A program made the translations under genes and the position numbers. Positions 17,981 through 26,575 of a stretch of 64,000 nucleotides of DNA are shown in pieces (position 1 is the first letter of the stretch; each line of letters begins with the position of its first letter). Location: contig CAWGSA010000001.1 of the NCBI GenBank assembly GCA_963825175.1, positions 868,001 through 932,000 of the forward strand, given 5' to 3'. The DNA comes from DATFTF01 sp963825175. GTDB taxonomy: Bacteria; Acidobacteriota; Thermoanaerobaculia; UBA5066; Gp7-AA6. Below the pieces are notes generated by a model. It was not told the DNA's origin and made no database searches. It saw nothing but the letters and a program-made list of their open reading frames with translations.

Positions 17981-20278
17981 TCACTCGAAATAGCCGCTGA
18001 CGTCGATCACAACGTGGACGGTGCCGGAGCCCTGCTGGGGCCGGACCTGGAAGACCGTTCCCGGGCCGAGAGTGACGACGGCGTTGTTGGCGCGCGTCTG
18101 TCCGCCGCTGTAGTTGAGCGTGGCCGTCGAAGGAAGATTCGGTCCGGGATAGACCGTCAGGTGGCCCGGGCCGGTCGGCTGGGTGACGGCGATGTTCAGA
18201 GCGAGGGCCAGGGCCGTGGCAGGGATTCCGCACGACGGATTCAACCCGAAGGATCGCTCGACTCCCGCGGCGAGCGCCGGGCCGCCGAAGGGCCCATCCG
18301 GCCCGCGCGTATCCACCATGCGGCACGGCGTCAAGGTGTGGAAGCTCGGCAAGACAGGCAGGCAAACCGAGAACTCGGACGTGTTGCCGAGAGCGTCCGT
18401 GGCCGTGGCGGTGAGCGTCGCCGGCAGGACGAAGCTCGCGCTCATGGTGAACAACGCCGTTCCGCTTGCGTCGGTCGACGTTGTCGTCGAGCCGAGAAAG
18501 GTCTCCCCTTCCCCGTTGCCCGAGGGATCGCAGGACGCCGAGCTGTACAGGTCGATCCGGTACGAAGCATTCGGAGCGGACTGCAGGGATCCCGAAACCG
18601 ACCTCGTCCCGCCCGAGGCTCCCTGCGAAAGGAGGATCGGGAAATTCTGCAGCCCGTTGGGCCCGGTGTCGGCGTCCCCGGGGTCGTTGGCCGTCACACC
18701 TGCGGGCGCCAGATCGATTCCGAGCCCGGCGTTGGCGCGGATCGAGTTGCCGCCGAGATCGTTGCCGGTTCCCGCTCCGACGAAGATTCCCGCGCCGCCG
18801 TTGAAAGCGATGGTGTTGCCGGAGCCCGCCGCGGTACCGCCAATTCCGTTGTTGCTCGATCCGGTCTCGATGAAGACACCATGGCCGGAGTTTCCGCGCG
18901 GGGTCTTTCCGTCCAGCGTCGTCCCGATGAGATTCCCGAGCACGGTGTTTCCCGTCGTCGTCGCGTCGACGAGATGCACGCCGTTTGCGGCGTTGCCCGA
19001 GATCACGTTCCCAGCCCCGGTGGACGTTCCGCCGACCGTCGTTTGCACGGCCCCGTCGTTGATCTGGACCCCGTCGGCAAAGTTCGAGAAGACCACGCCG
19101 CCCGAGCCGATGCCGACGAAGTTTCCCTTCACCACGCTCCCCGTCGCACCGCTGCGGATTCGTATGCCGTTCGTGCCGTTGCCGCCAACAACGTTGCCGA
19201 CGATCGTGTTGTGGTCCGCCCCCGACGCGATGATTCCGTTGAAAGCGTTCCCGCTGACCTGGCCCGCGGCGCTGACTCCGACGAAATTCTGCTCAATCAG
19301 ATTCCCGTTCGCCCCGCTGATCAGGAGAATCCCATTGGCTCCGCTGCCCAGGATGGTGTTCGAGCCGACCAGGTTGCCCGAAGACCCGGAGATCTGAACG
19401 CCGTCTCCAAGATTGGGAAGGATGGCGGGAGCGAGGCCTCCGATCGAATTGCCGGCGATCGATGTCGCCGAAGCGGAGCCGCTCACCAGAACTCCGCTGC
19501 GCTTGTTTGCCCCGATGACGTTTCCATAGATCCCATTTGCGTTCCCGGCGTCGACGGCAACGCCGTCCTGGGCGTTTCCGACATCGCTCGTGAACGACGA
19601 GGAGCCGACGCCAATGGCGTTGGCCTGGATGACGTTGCCGTTGGAGCCGCTGCCCGAGATGAGGACTCCCGTCGCATTGGCACCGATCGTGTTTCCTTGA
19701 CTGACAGGCGGCGGAGCGACGTTGACCTGACCGATCTGATTGGAAGCGGAGTTGAGCACGAGAACTCCCGCCGCGAGGTTTCCAAGCCCGATCGTTCCGG
19801 TCGGGTCCGTGCCGATGGCGCACAGCAGGACGGCGTTGGAGCCGCCCGTCTCCAGGACGATTCCATTGCCGCCTGCACCCAGGAACAGCGGCTGGAACCG
19901 ATTGACGGCCAGCGCGATCAGCTGACTGCTTCCCGAGATGACATGGAGACCGTCGACGCCGCCACCGGCGCTCGCGCCCGACAGTTCGATGAGCGGCGTC
20001 GAGATCCAGCCCGGCTGCGTGCGGCCGTCGATCGTGACCGGATCCGTGATGGTGGGCAGCGCGGATGTCGGCGCGATGGTGTGAACTCCGCCGCCCGGAA
20101 TCTGAAACTCAATCGTGTCGGGCCCGGAATTCGTGTTGGCGTTCAGGATGGCCTGGCGCAGCGACCCGGCGCCGGAATCGTTGGTGTTGACGACGGTGAA
20201 GATCGCCGCCCCGGCCCGGGAGGCGAGAAAGAGGAGCCCGACCGCCCAAAAAAGCTGGAGAAGGGTGCGCAACCGCAT
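17981..20278 (-). CDS. Secreted parallel beta-helix protein with C-terminal 'PCR...GYFE' domain
   Basis: A 765-aa exported protein. The signal peptide (about 1-25) leads into FTVVNTNDSGAGSLRQAI, the CSLREA-like N-terminal motif of secreted beta-helix proteins. Many 22-24-residue units of the type G.NGIRI..GA.GNVI.GN (about 60-540) form a right-handed beta-helix. An immunoglobulin-like segment follows. The last 125 residues begin LTPCRMVDTR and end VVIDVSGYFE. This final domain is homologous to the N-terminal domain of the four tandem proteins at 39.7-47.3 kb. The ATG at 20278 (GGGAGGATCCC upstream) was preferred over an upstream ATG because it starts the signal peptide. Probably an adhesin or polysaccharide-binding surface protein. 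Confidence 0.88.
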   Translation of the reverse strand: MRLRTLLQLFWAVGLLFLASRAGAAIFTVVNTNDSGAGSLRQAILNANTNSGPDTIEFQIPGGGVHTIAPTSALPTITDPVTIDGRTQPGWISTPLIELSGASAGGGVDGLHVISGSSQLIALAVNRFQPLFLGAGGNGIVLETGGSNAVLLCAIGTDPTGTIGLGNLAAGVLVLNSASNQIGQVNVAPPPVSQGNTIGANATGVLISGSGSNGNVIQANAIGVGSSSFTSDVGNAQDGVAVDAGNANGIYGNVIGANKRSGVLVSGSASATSIAGNSIGGLAPAILPNLGDGVQISGSSGNLVGSNTILGSGANGILLISGANGNLIEQNFVGVSAAGQVSGNAFNGIIASGADHNTIVGNVVGGNGTNGIRIRSGATGSVVKGNFVGIGSGGVVFSNFADGVQINDGAVQTTVGGTSTGAGNVISGNAANGVHLVDATTTGNTVLGNLIGTTLDGKTPRGNSGHGVFIETGSSNNGIGGTAAGSGNTIAFNGGAGIFVGAGTGNDLGGNSIRANAGLGIDLAPAGVTANDPGDADTGPNGLQNFPILLSQGASGGTRSVSGSLQSAPNASYRIDLYSSASCDPSGNGEGETFLGSTTTSTDASGTALFTMSASFVLPATLTATATDALGNTSEFSVCLPVLPSFHTLTPCRMVDTRGPDGPFGGPALAAGVERSFGLNPSCGIPATALALALNIAVTQPTGPGHLTVYPGPNLPSTATLNYSGGQTRANNAVVTLGPGTVFQVRPQQGSGTVHVVIDVSGYFE

Positions 20279-20447
20279 GGGATCCTCCCGTACTCTCTCC
20301 GAATGTCCCCGAGAATCCTTGCCTTGTCTATATGGTTTTATACCATGCAGCCTATGGTGCAAAAGCATTAGACAGGCCACTCGATAACCTCTTTATTCAG
20401 AATGTTTTGGTTTGAATCGCCCCCAGGACTGGGCGGTTGGTAGGGTC
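20279..20447 (-). promoter_or_regulatory. AT-rich leader of the beta-helix gene with possible extended -10
   Basis: On the minus strand TGGTATAAA (about 20329-20337) resembles an extended -10. ATGGT-tttat-ACCAT forms a small dyad around it. This is the most AT-rich stretch for several kilobases. No convincing -35 is visible, so the call is tentative. Confidence 0.3.
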
Positions 20448-22397
20448 TTAGATTGCGGCCAGAGTCTTTTCCGTCGATCTGGAGGCCCCTTCGCCCGCGA
20501 GCGCAGCGGCCATCTTCTCCAGCTCGCCGGTCGGCGCCAGGCCCTCCTCGAGCCAGAGGTGCGAGCCGTCGAGAACCCGGCGGGCGGTTTTGTATTTGCG
20601 CACGTCGTCGTTGGCGCGGATGTCGTGGAAGTGCGCCGCGATGCGCCGGCGCATCATGCGCGCGAAGACGTCGGCAAGCTCCACCGCGTCGGAAGCGTGC
20701 GCGTGACGGGACACGCGCATGGCCTGCGCCCGCGACAGCGCCGCGGACAGGGCGAAGAGATCCGCGCCGATATCGACCGCTCGAAAGAGGAGTGCCTGCC
20801 GCTTCTCGAGCTTCGGCCCGTGGCGCGCCATCATGTGGAAGATCGCTCGCGCCAGATGCCGGCTGGTCCGCTCCGCGTACTGAACGTGCCTGGCCAGCGG
20901 CCCGAACTCGGAGAAGCGCGGCGCGTGCCCCCAGCCGAGCCAGCGCGAGGGGTACCACTTCGCGTAGAAGCCGACGAACTTCGGCAGGAGCTTTTTCACT
21001 TTCTCGGCGCGGGCGACCTTCGGGTTGAAGAGGTCGCCGGCCACCGCAAGATGCCGGTCCAGCGCTTCGCGGGCGATGAAGAGGCGCATGATCTCCGACG
21101 AACCCTCGAAGATCAGATTGATGCGGAAGTCCCGCATCATCCGCTCGACCGGGACCCCCGGCTCTCCGCGGGCGCGCAGAGAATCGGCCGTCTCGTAGCC
21201 GCGCCCGCCTCGGATCTGGACGGTGCGGTCGACCATTCGCCAGCCTTCCTCGGAATTCCACATCTTGGCGACCGCCGCCTCCAGGCGGATGTCCCGGTCG
21301 TGCAGGTCGGCCATGGCCGACGCGAGATCGGTCACCGCCTCCATGGCGAAGGTCGTCGCCGCCATCTCCGCTAAGAGCTGCGCGATGGCATCGTGGCGGC
21401 CGATCGGCTGGCCCCACTGCACGCGCTCGTTGGACCACAGCCGGCAGATCTCCAGGCAGCGCTTGGCGAACGCGGCGCAGGACGCCGGCAGCGTCAGGCG
21501 GCCGGTGTTCAGGGTCACCAGCGCAAGCTTCAACCCGCGCCCTTCCGCCCACAGCAGGTTCTCCTTCGGCACCCGGACGTTGGTGAAGCGGATGACGCCG
21601 TTCTCGATCGCTTTCAACCCCATGAAGTGGCACCGGACGACGACCTCGACGCCGGGCCAGTTCTTCTCGACGATGAAGGCGGAGATCTTCTTGGTGTCGG
21701 GATGGCGGGCCATCACCACGAACAGATCCGCCACCGTTCCGTTGGTGCACCACAGCTTCTCGCCGTTGACGACGTAGTCCCCCTCCGGCGTCCGTACCGC
21801 GGAGGTCGAGAGATTCGCCGGGTCGGAACCGACGTGCGGCTCGGTCAGCGCAAACGCGGAGATCGCGCCGGCGGCGAGCCGGGGAAAGTATTTCTTCTTC
21901 TGCTCCGGGGTTCCAAAGAGCTTGAGCGGCTGCGGCACGCCGATCGACTGGTGGGCCGAGAGAAGGACGACCAGGTTTCCATCCTGCGAGGAAAGAAGCT
22001 TCATCACCTCGCCGTACTCGCGCTGCGTCAGCCCGAGCCCGCCGTATTCCCTGGGGATCTTCATGCCGAAAGCGCCCATCTCGGCCAGCCGCCGGACGAT
22101 GGCGGGCGGGACCTTGCCTTCGCGGTCGATCGCGTCGGAGTCGACTTCCTCGACCAGGAACTTCTTCATTCCTTCGTAGAACGCGCGGAACTCGGCTCGT
22201 TCCGGCGGAGCGGGGGGGAAGGGATGGACGAGATCGAGGCGAAAGTTGCCGAGGAAGAGCTCCTTCAGGAAGCTCGGAGCGGTCCACTCCGTCTCCCGCG
22301 CTTCCTCCGCGACCCGACGGGCCTCGGCCTCGGAAACAGGGCCGTCCTTCTTCGGCTCAGCCATGATCGATCCAGACTGTACCTCAGGTTCTTTCAT
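20448..22397 (-). CDS. Acyl-CoA dehydrogenase, large (very-long-chain-type) form
   Basis: A 649-aa flavoprotein of fatty-acid beta-oxidation. The N-domain runs to about residue 170 and contains the FAD-site motif FALTEPHVGSDP. The C-terminal four-helix domain carries QIRGGRGYETADSLRARGEPG and RDFRINLIFEGSSEIMRLF, the region holding the catalytic carboxylate in VLCAD/ACAD9-like enzymes. About 170 further C-terminal residues match the extra helical domain of long VLCAD-type members. ATG 22397 overlaps the kinase stop (TGATG), so translation is coupled to the upstream sigma/kinase pair. A second ATG at 22364 is possible, as the first 11 residues are not conserved-looking. Confidence 0.9.
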   Translation of the reverse strand: MKEPEVQSGSIMAEPKKDGPVSEAEARRVAEEARETEWTAPSFLKELFLGNFRLDLVHPFPPAPPERAEFRAFYEGMKKFLVEEVDSDAIDREGKVPPAIVRRLAEMGAFGMKIPREYGGLGLTQREYGEVMKLLSSQDGNLVVLLSAHQSIGVPQPLKLFGTPEQKKKYFPRLAAGAISAFALTEPHVGSDPANLSTSAVRTPEGDYVVNGEKLWCTNGTVADLFVVMARHPDTKKISAFIVEKNWPGVEVVVRCHFMGLKAIENGVIRFTNVRVPKENLLWAEGRGLKLALVTLNTGRLTLPASCAAFAKRCLEICRLWSNERVQWGQPIGRHDAIAQLLAEMAATTFAMEAVTDLASAMADLHDRDIRLEAAVAKMWNSEEGWRMVDRTVQIRGGRGYETADSLRARGEPGVPVERMMRDFRINLIFEGSSEIMRLFIAREALDRHLAVAGDLFNPKVARAEKVKKLLPKFVGFYAKWYPSRWLGWGHAPRFSEFGPLARHVQYAERTSRHLARAIFHMMARHGPKLEKRQALLFRAVDIGADLFALSAALSRAQAMRVSRHAHASDAVELADVFARMMRRRIAAHFHDIRANDDVRKYKTARRVLDGSHLWLEEGLAPTGELEKMAAALAGEGASRSTEKTLAAI

Positions 22398-24979
22398 CAC
22401 GGCGCCGATCGGCTCGCGCTCCGCGCGGGATGACGGCTGAGCGCCTCTTCGCAGCGGGCGAGCGAAGCGGAAACTTCCTGAGGACGGTAGAGCTGTTCGG
22501 ACACGTGCTTCCCGCCGGCCCGAATCGTGTTCCAGACGCCGAGGCTGCGCCGGTACCACCCGCGCGCCTGCTGCCACCTCTCCACCTCGGTCAGGCCGGG
22601 CATGGGGGCCGGCGTCGCCGACGGCGATAGTGCATCGCCGCCGGTCGCGTAGGCCCTCGCCAGATCGACCTGGGCGTAGCCGTTGGCGGGCTCCGACGCG
22701 AGCAGCTGCTCCATGGCATGCGAGGCTGACCGAGCCAGCGCAAGGGCGCCGGCGGGATCGCCCCTCTTCTCCAGGACGATCCCGAGGTCGATCTCGTAAA
22801 CGGCCAGCGCCAGCTGCGCCTGGACGTTCCGGGGGTCGGCGGCCACGAGCTCCACCGCCATTTCCATGGCCCGGCGCTCATGGCCGAGCGCGTCGTCGAG
22901 CGACCCCAGCCCGACCTCGTATTCGCCGATGTCGTGGATCGTCATGGAGAGCTCGATCTTGACCCGCGCGTCGTTGGCGTCTTCCGAGAGAAGGGACTCG
23001 TCGATGCGCTGAGACTCCAGCGCACGAGACAGAGCCGCCCGAAGATCTCCCATGTTCTGCGAGACGGACGCCATTTCGAAAAGCGAGCGCGCCTTGCCCC
23101 GCCGTGCTTCGACGTCCGCCGGGGCGGCCCGCAATGCCTCCTCGAAAGAAGAGGCCGCGCGCCCGAGCTCCATCAAGGCCTCCGGTTTCCGGTCCATCAT
23201 GTGCAGAATCAGGCCGATGTTGTGCCGGGCCTGCCCGAGCTCGACGTGGGAGCGCTTGGTCGGCGGGACGGTGCGCAGGATGCTCTCACGCACCGCGAGG
23301 GCCTTGCGTCCCTCCTCCAGCGCGGCAGGCAGGTCCCATTCGGAAAGGAACAGCCTGGAGAGATGCAGCTGGCAGGTCGCGAGGTCTTCGCGGTCGCTTC
23401 GGATCGCGCCGGCCCGGCCGCCGAGCCGCTCCAGGATCGCCTGCGCGGCGCGATAGCTTCGAAGGGCTCCGGCCACGTCGCCCAGGTTGGCCGATCCTCC
23501 CAGCCCCTGCACGTCGCCGACCTTCTGGTACGCCGCGGCGAGCTCACGCTGGAGGGAAGGGTTGTCGGCCTCCACGGCCAACGTCGCGAGATACTCCAGG
23601 GCCCTGCGAACGATGAGCTCCCGCGCGGGGGTCGAGCCGGGCAGCCTGGCGATCGCATCGTGGAACTCGAACAGAAACGAGTTGGTGAGCCGCTGTAACT
23701 CCGCCAGACGCTTCTCCGCTTTGGCTCTCTCGTTCTTCGCGATCTGAGCCTGCCGGGCCGTCGCGGCCATGCCGGCGAGAAGCGTCGCGATCACGAGTCC
23801 CGCCGCGGCGGTGCCCACCTTGTGCCGCGTCAGGAATTTTCGACTCCGATACGCGAGAGTGTCCTTGCGGGCCGCGACCGGCCGTCCGGCCAGGGCCCGG
23901 GCGATGTCGTCGGAGAAGCGCTCGACGGACGGATACCGCCGCTGGGGCTCCTTGCGCAGAGCATGAAGCACGATCGTGTCGAGATCGCCCTGGAGCATCC
24001 GACCGACCCTTCGCTGCTCCGGCAGGCCAGAGGCGCCCTCTCCGGACCGCCGGCCCATCACCGTGCTGGGCTTTTCCGGAGCGTCCTCGCACACCGCCCG
24101 AGCCATCTCCTCCGGAGTCAGGTTCCGGAATCGATACGGACGCCGGCCGGTCAGGAGCTCATAGAGCAGGACGCCGAGCGAATAGACGTCGCTCGCGGTG
24201 GTGATCTCCTCTCCCCGGATCTGTTCCGGGCTCGCGTACTCCGGCGTCAGGGCCCGCAGTGCCGTCTCGGTCCGCTCGGCGCCCCCGAGGCCGTCGCGGG
24301 CCAGCACCTTGGCCAGGCCGAAATCCAGGAGCTTGGGGAGGCCCTCGGCCGTCACCAGGATGTTGCCGGCCTTGATGTCGCGATGGATCACGAGACGTTG
24401 ATGGGCGTATTGGATGGCCGCGCACACCTGGCGGAAGATCGTCAGACGTCCGGCGATGTCCAGGCCTTCCTGAGAGCAATAGTCCAGCAGGTGCCGGCCC
24501 TCGATCAGTTCCATGACGAAGTAGGGCAGGCCGTCATCGGTCGAGCCGCCGTCCAAGACGCGCGCGATGTCGGGGTGATCGAGGCTGGCAAGAATCCGGC
24601 GCTCGCTCTCGAACCGGCTCAGGATGAAATCCGTGTCCATGCCGCGCTTGACCAGCTTGACCGCCACGAAACGCTCGAAACCCTGGTCCCGGCGCACGCC
24701 CCGGTAGACGACGCCCATGCCGCCCCGCCCGATCTCCTCCAAAAGCTCATACGGGCCGGCCCGCGTCGCCGCGAGGCGCGAAGATCCCAGGCTCTGGCCG
24801 GCCGGCTGCTCCAGGAACGCGCCGGCGGCTTCCGACGCCTCCAGCAGCGAACGCACCTCCGCCTCGAGCTCCGCGTCCCCCCCGCACTCGCCGGCCAGGA
24901 ACGCGCTTCGCTCGGCCGGCTCCAACCGCTCGACCGCCTCGAAGACTCGGCCCACGTCGGTCCAGCGCTCCGGCGTCAT
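22397..24979 (-). CDS. Ser/Thr protein kinase with C-terminal TPR sensor domain
   Basis: An 860-aa protein. An N-terminal helical segment (about 1-65, ERWTDVGRVFEAV) precedes the kinase domain (about 75-370), with GRGGMGVVY, AVKLVKRG, HRDIKAGN (Ala for the usual Pro), DFGLAK and TPEYASPEQ. A transmembrane helix lies near 395-415. About 400 residues of alpha-helical TPR-like repeats follow. ATG 24979 overlaps the sigma factor stop as ATGA. This sigma-kinase pairing is widespread in Acidobacteriota. Catalytic residues are intact. The downstream acyl-CoA dehydrogenase overlaps by 1 nt. Confidence 0.92.
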   Translation of the reverse strand: MTPERWTDVGRVFEAVERLEPAERSAFLAGECGGDAELEAEVRSLLEASEAAGAFLEQPAGQSLGSSRLAATRAGPYELLEEIGRGGMGVVYRGVRRDQGFERFVAVKLVKRGMDTDFILSRFESERRILASLDHPDIARVLDGGSTDDGLPYFVMELIEGRHLLDYCSQEGLDIAGRLTIFRQVCAAIQYAHQRLVIHRDIKAGNILVTAEGLPKLLDFGLAKVLARDGLGGAERTETALRALTPEYASPEQIRGEEITTASDVYSLGVLLYELLTGRRPYRFRNLTPEEMARAVCEDAPEKPSTVMGRRSGEGASGLPEQRRVGRMLQGDLDTIVLHALRKEPQRRYPSVERFSDDIARALAGRPVAARKDTLAYRSRKFLTRHKVGTAAAGLVIATLLAGMAATARQAQIAKNERAKAEKRLAELQRLTNSFLFEFHDAIARLPGSTPARELIVRRALEYLATLAVEADNPSLQRELAAAYQKVGDVQGLGGSANLGDVAGALRSYRAAQAILERLGGRAGAIRSDREDLATCQLHLSRLFLSEWDLPAALEEGRKALAVRESILRTVPPTKRSHVELGQARHNIGLILHMMDRKPEALMELGRAASSFEEALRAAPADVEARRGKARSLFEMASVSQNMGDLRAALSRALESQRIDESLLSEDANDARVKIELSMTIHDIGEYEVGLGSLDDALGHERRAMEMAVELVAADPRNVQAQLALAVYEIDLGIVLEKRGDPAGALALARSASHAMEQLLASEPANGYAQVDLARAYATGGDALSPSATPAPMPGLTEVERWQQARGWYRRSLGVWNTIRAGGKHVSEQLYRPQEVSASLARCEEALSRHPARSASRSAP

Positions 24980-25572
24980 GCCACCGACAGCTCCCGGTAG
25001 AGCCACGCCTTGGCCAGCCGAAAGGCCCGGCCGACAGTCGACGGCGAGGTCCCCAGGATCTCCGCGGTCTCGTCGAGCGTCAGGCCTCCGAAGTAGCGCA
25101 GCTCTACGACCTTGGCCTGCGTCGCGTCGAGCGCGGCGAGCTTCTCGAGCGCTCGATCCAGCGCGACGACGTCGAGGCTCCGCGTCGGCGCCGCGGGGTC
25201 GGCGTCTTCCAGCGGGATCCGAGCCGGCGTGCCGCCGCGCTTGGCCGCGTCGCGCCGCCGCGCGTGATCGACCAGCAGGCGGCGCATGGCCTGAGCCGCC
25301 ACCGCGAAGAAGTGCCCTCGATTCTTCCAGGTCACGTGCTTCTGGTCCACCAGCCTCAGATACGCCTCGTGAACGACGGCCGTCGGCTGCAACGTGTGGC
25401 CGGCCCGTTCGCGCGAGAGGTGCCTCTCGGCGAGGCGGCGCATCTCGTCGTAGACCAGCGGAATCAGTTCTTCGAGAGCCTTCGCGTCTCCGCGGCCCCA
25501 GGCGAGAAGAAGTCGGGTGACCTCTCCGGGGGAGGAGGCCGGCGCCTTCGGAGGTTCGCTCGCGTCGGACAT
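24976..25572 (-). CDS. ECF-family RNA polymerase sigma factor
   Basis: A 198-aa sigma-70 factor. Region 2 is recognisable in YDEMRRLAERHLSRE and TWKNRGHFFAVAAQAMRRLLVDHARRR. Region 4 is the helix-turn-helix RYFGGLTLDETAEILGTSPSTVGR. The sequence type (TLQPTAVVHEAYLRLVD) matches the acidobacterial/planctomycete ECF group normally encoded beside kinase-TPR genes. The ATG at 25572 was chosen because upstream in-frame codons are not conserved-looking. It is probably controlled by the overlapping kinase by phosphorylation rather than by an anti-sigma factor, as known for related ECF groups; none is present here. Confidence 0.9.
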   Translation of the reverse strand: MSDASEPPKAPASSPGEVTRLLLAWGRGDAKALEELIPLVYDEMRRLAERHLSRERAGHTLQPTAVVHEAYLRLVDQKHVTWKNRGHFFAVAAQAMRRLLVDHARRRDAAKRGGTPARIPLEDADPAAPTRSLDVVALDRALEKLAALDATQAKVVELRYFGGLTLDETAEILGTSPSTVGRAFRLAKAWLYRELSVA

Positions 25573-25627
25573 GTCCGTTTTGTGCAAAGAGTATCCCTTT
25601 TCCTCACGCCAGACGACTCGTCCCAGG

Positions 25628-25687
25628 CGCCAGCAGGCGGCCGGATCCGTCGACCTCGTCATCGACATCAACGGCTACTTCCAGTAG
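25628..25687 (+). pseudogene. 3' remnant of a 'PCR...NGYF'-domain gene
   Basis: Read on the plus strand, the last 20 codons before TAG at 25685 encode RQQAAGSVDLVIDINGYFQ-stop. This is the exact C-terminal signature (VDVNGYY / VIDVSGYFE) of the domain in the 18-20 kb and 39.7-47.3 kb proteins. No coherent upstream frame of that family remains, because the opposite-strand sigma factor region abuts it. I read it as the stump of a deleted gene. Confidence 0.65.
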
Positions 25688-25739
25688 ACGCGGCCGATCC
25701 GCGCCGCCGGCCTCAAGCCATAATCGGGCGGAAGGTCCG

Positions 25740-26471
25740 ATGCCCAACAAGTACCTGTCCTACGACGACCGCCGAGCCCCGAAAGTGCGGGAGATGTTTT
25801 CCCGTCTGGCGCAGCGCTATGACCTCGTCAACGACGTCATGAGCTTCGGGCTGCACCGCCGCTGGAAGCGCCGGACCGTCTCGCTCGCGGCCAACGGCCA
25901 TCCCCGCGTGGGGACCTGGCTCGACCTGTGCTGCGGCACCGGCGACATCGCCTTTCTGGCCCGAGAGAGATCGCCGGGCGCTTTCGTCGTGGGGCTCGAC
26001 TTCACCCTGCCGATGCTCGCCGTGGCCCGACGCCGGGGCCGCGACGGAGGGAAGACGGTCTCGTTTACGCAAGGGGACGCCCTCCAGCTCCCGTTTCGCG
26101 ACGGCTCGTTCGACGTCGTCACGGTGGGCTACGGGCTGCGGAATCTGGCCGATCCCGAGGCGGGCCTTGCGGAGATGCGGCGCGTTCTCGCGCCCGGAGG
26201 CCGCGCGGTCATTCTCGATTTCGGCAAGCCCGGCAACCGCGTGGCCGGCGCGCTGTACCAGGCCTTCCTGTACACCATGATGCCCGCCGTCGGCTGGCTG
26301 TTCCACGGAGATCCCGAGACCTATCTGTACATTCCGGAATCGCTCAAGCGCTATCCGGCCCAGCGGGGAGTCCTCGACCTGATGCGGCGCGTCGGCTTCG
26401 CGCAAGCCCGGTACGAGGAGCGGCTTCTGGGGACGATGGGGATCAACATTGGCGAGGCGCCCACTTCGTGA
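25740..26471 (+). CDS. ubiE/menG: Demethylmenaquinone/ubiquinone C-methyltransferase
   Basis: A 243-aa SAM-dependent methyltransferase of quinone biosynthesis. The UbiE signatures are VREMFSRLAQRYDLVNDVMS near the N-terminus, SAM motif I LDLCCGTGDIAF, the acidic loop GLDFTLPML, and YGLRNLADPEAGLAEMRRVL (motif II of UbiE/Coq5). The ATG at 25740 follows GGAAGG. The lineage likely uses menaquinone, so menG is the likelier role; the sequence alone does not separate the two. A heptamer inverted array separates it from ettA. Confidence 0.92.
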   Translation: MPNKYLSYDDRRAPKVREMFSRLAQRYDLVNDVMSFGLHRRWKRRTVSLAANGHPRVGTWLDLCCGTGDIAFLARERSPGAFVVGLDFTLPMLAVARRRGRDGGKTVSFTQGDALQLPFRDGSFDVVTVGYGLRNLADPEAGLAEMRRVLAPGGRAVILDFGKPGNRVAGALYQAFLYTMMPAVGWLFHGDPETYLYIPESLKRYPAQRGVLDLMRRVGFAQARYEERLLGTMGINIGEAPTS

Positions 26472-26557
26472 GGCGTTAAGCGTAAGGCGTCAGGCGAAGC
26501 ATCCCCGGCTTCATCCCGCCTCACGCCTCACGCCTCACGCCTTACGTCTCGCCTCGT
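26467..26557. repeat. Inverted heptamer array between menG and ettA
   Basis: Degenerate units of the GGCGTGA family (GGCGTTA, GCGTAA, GGCGTCA, GGCGAAGC) are followed after about 20 bp by the same family on the opposite strand (CGCCTCACGCCTCACGCC). The two halves can pair into a long imperfect hairpin in the menG-ettA gap. Confidence 0.85.
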
Positions 26558-26575
26558 GTAGACTCCCCCGCTCCA

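Noticed and set aside
25740..26471. Assigning ubiE rather than menG with certainty
   Set aside because: The enzyme acts in both pathways and no other quinone gene is in the window.
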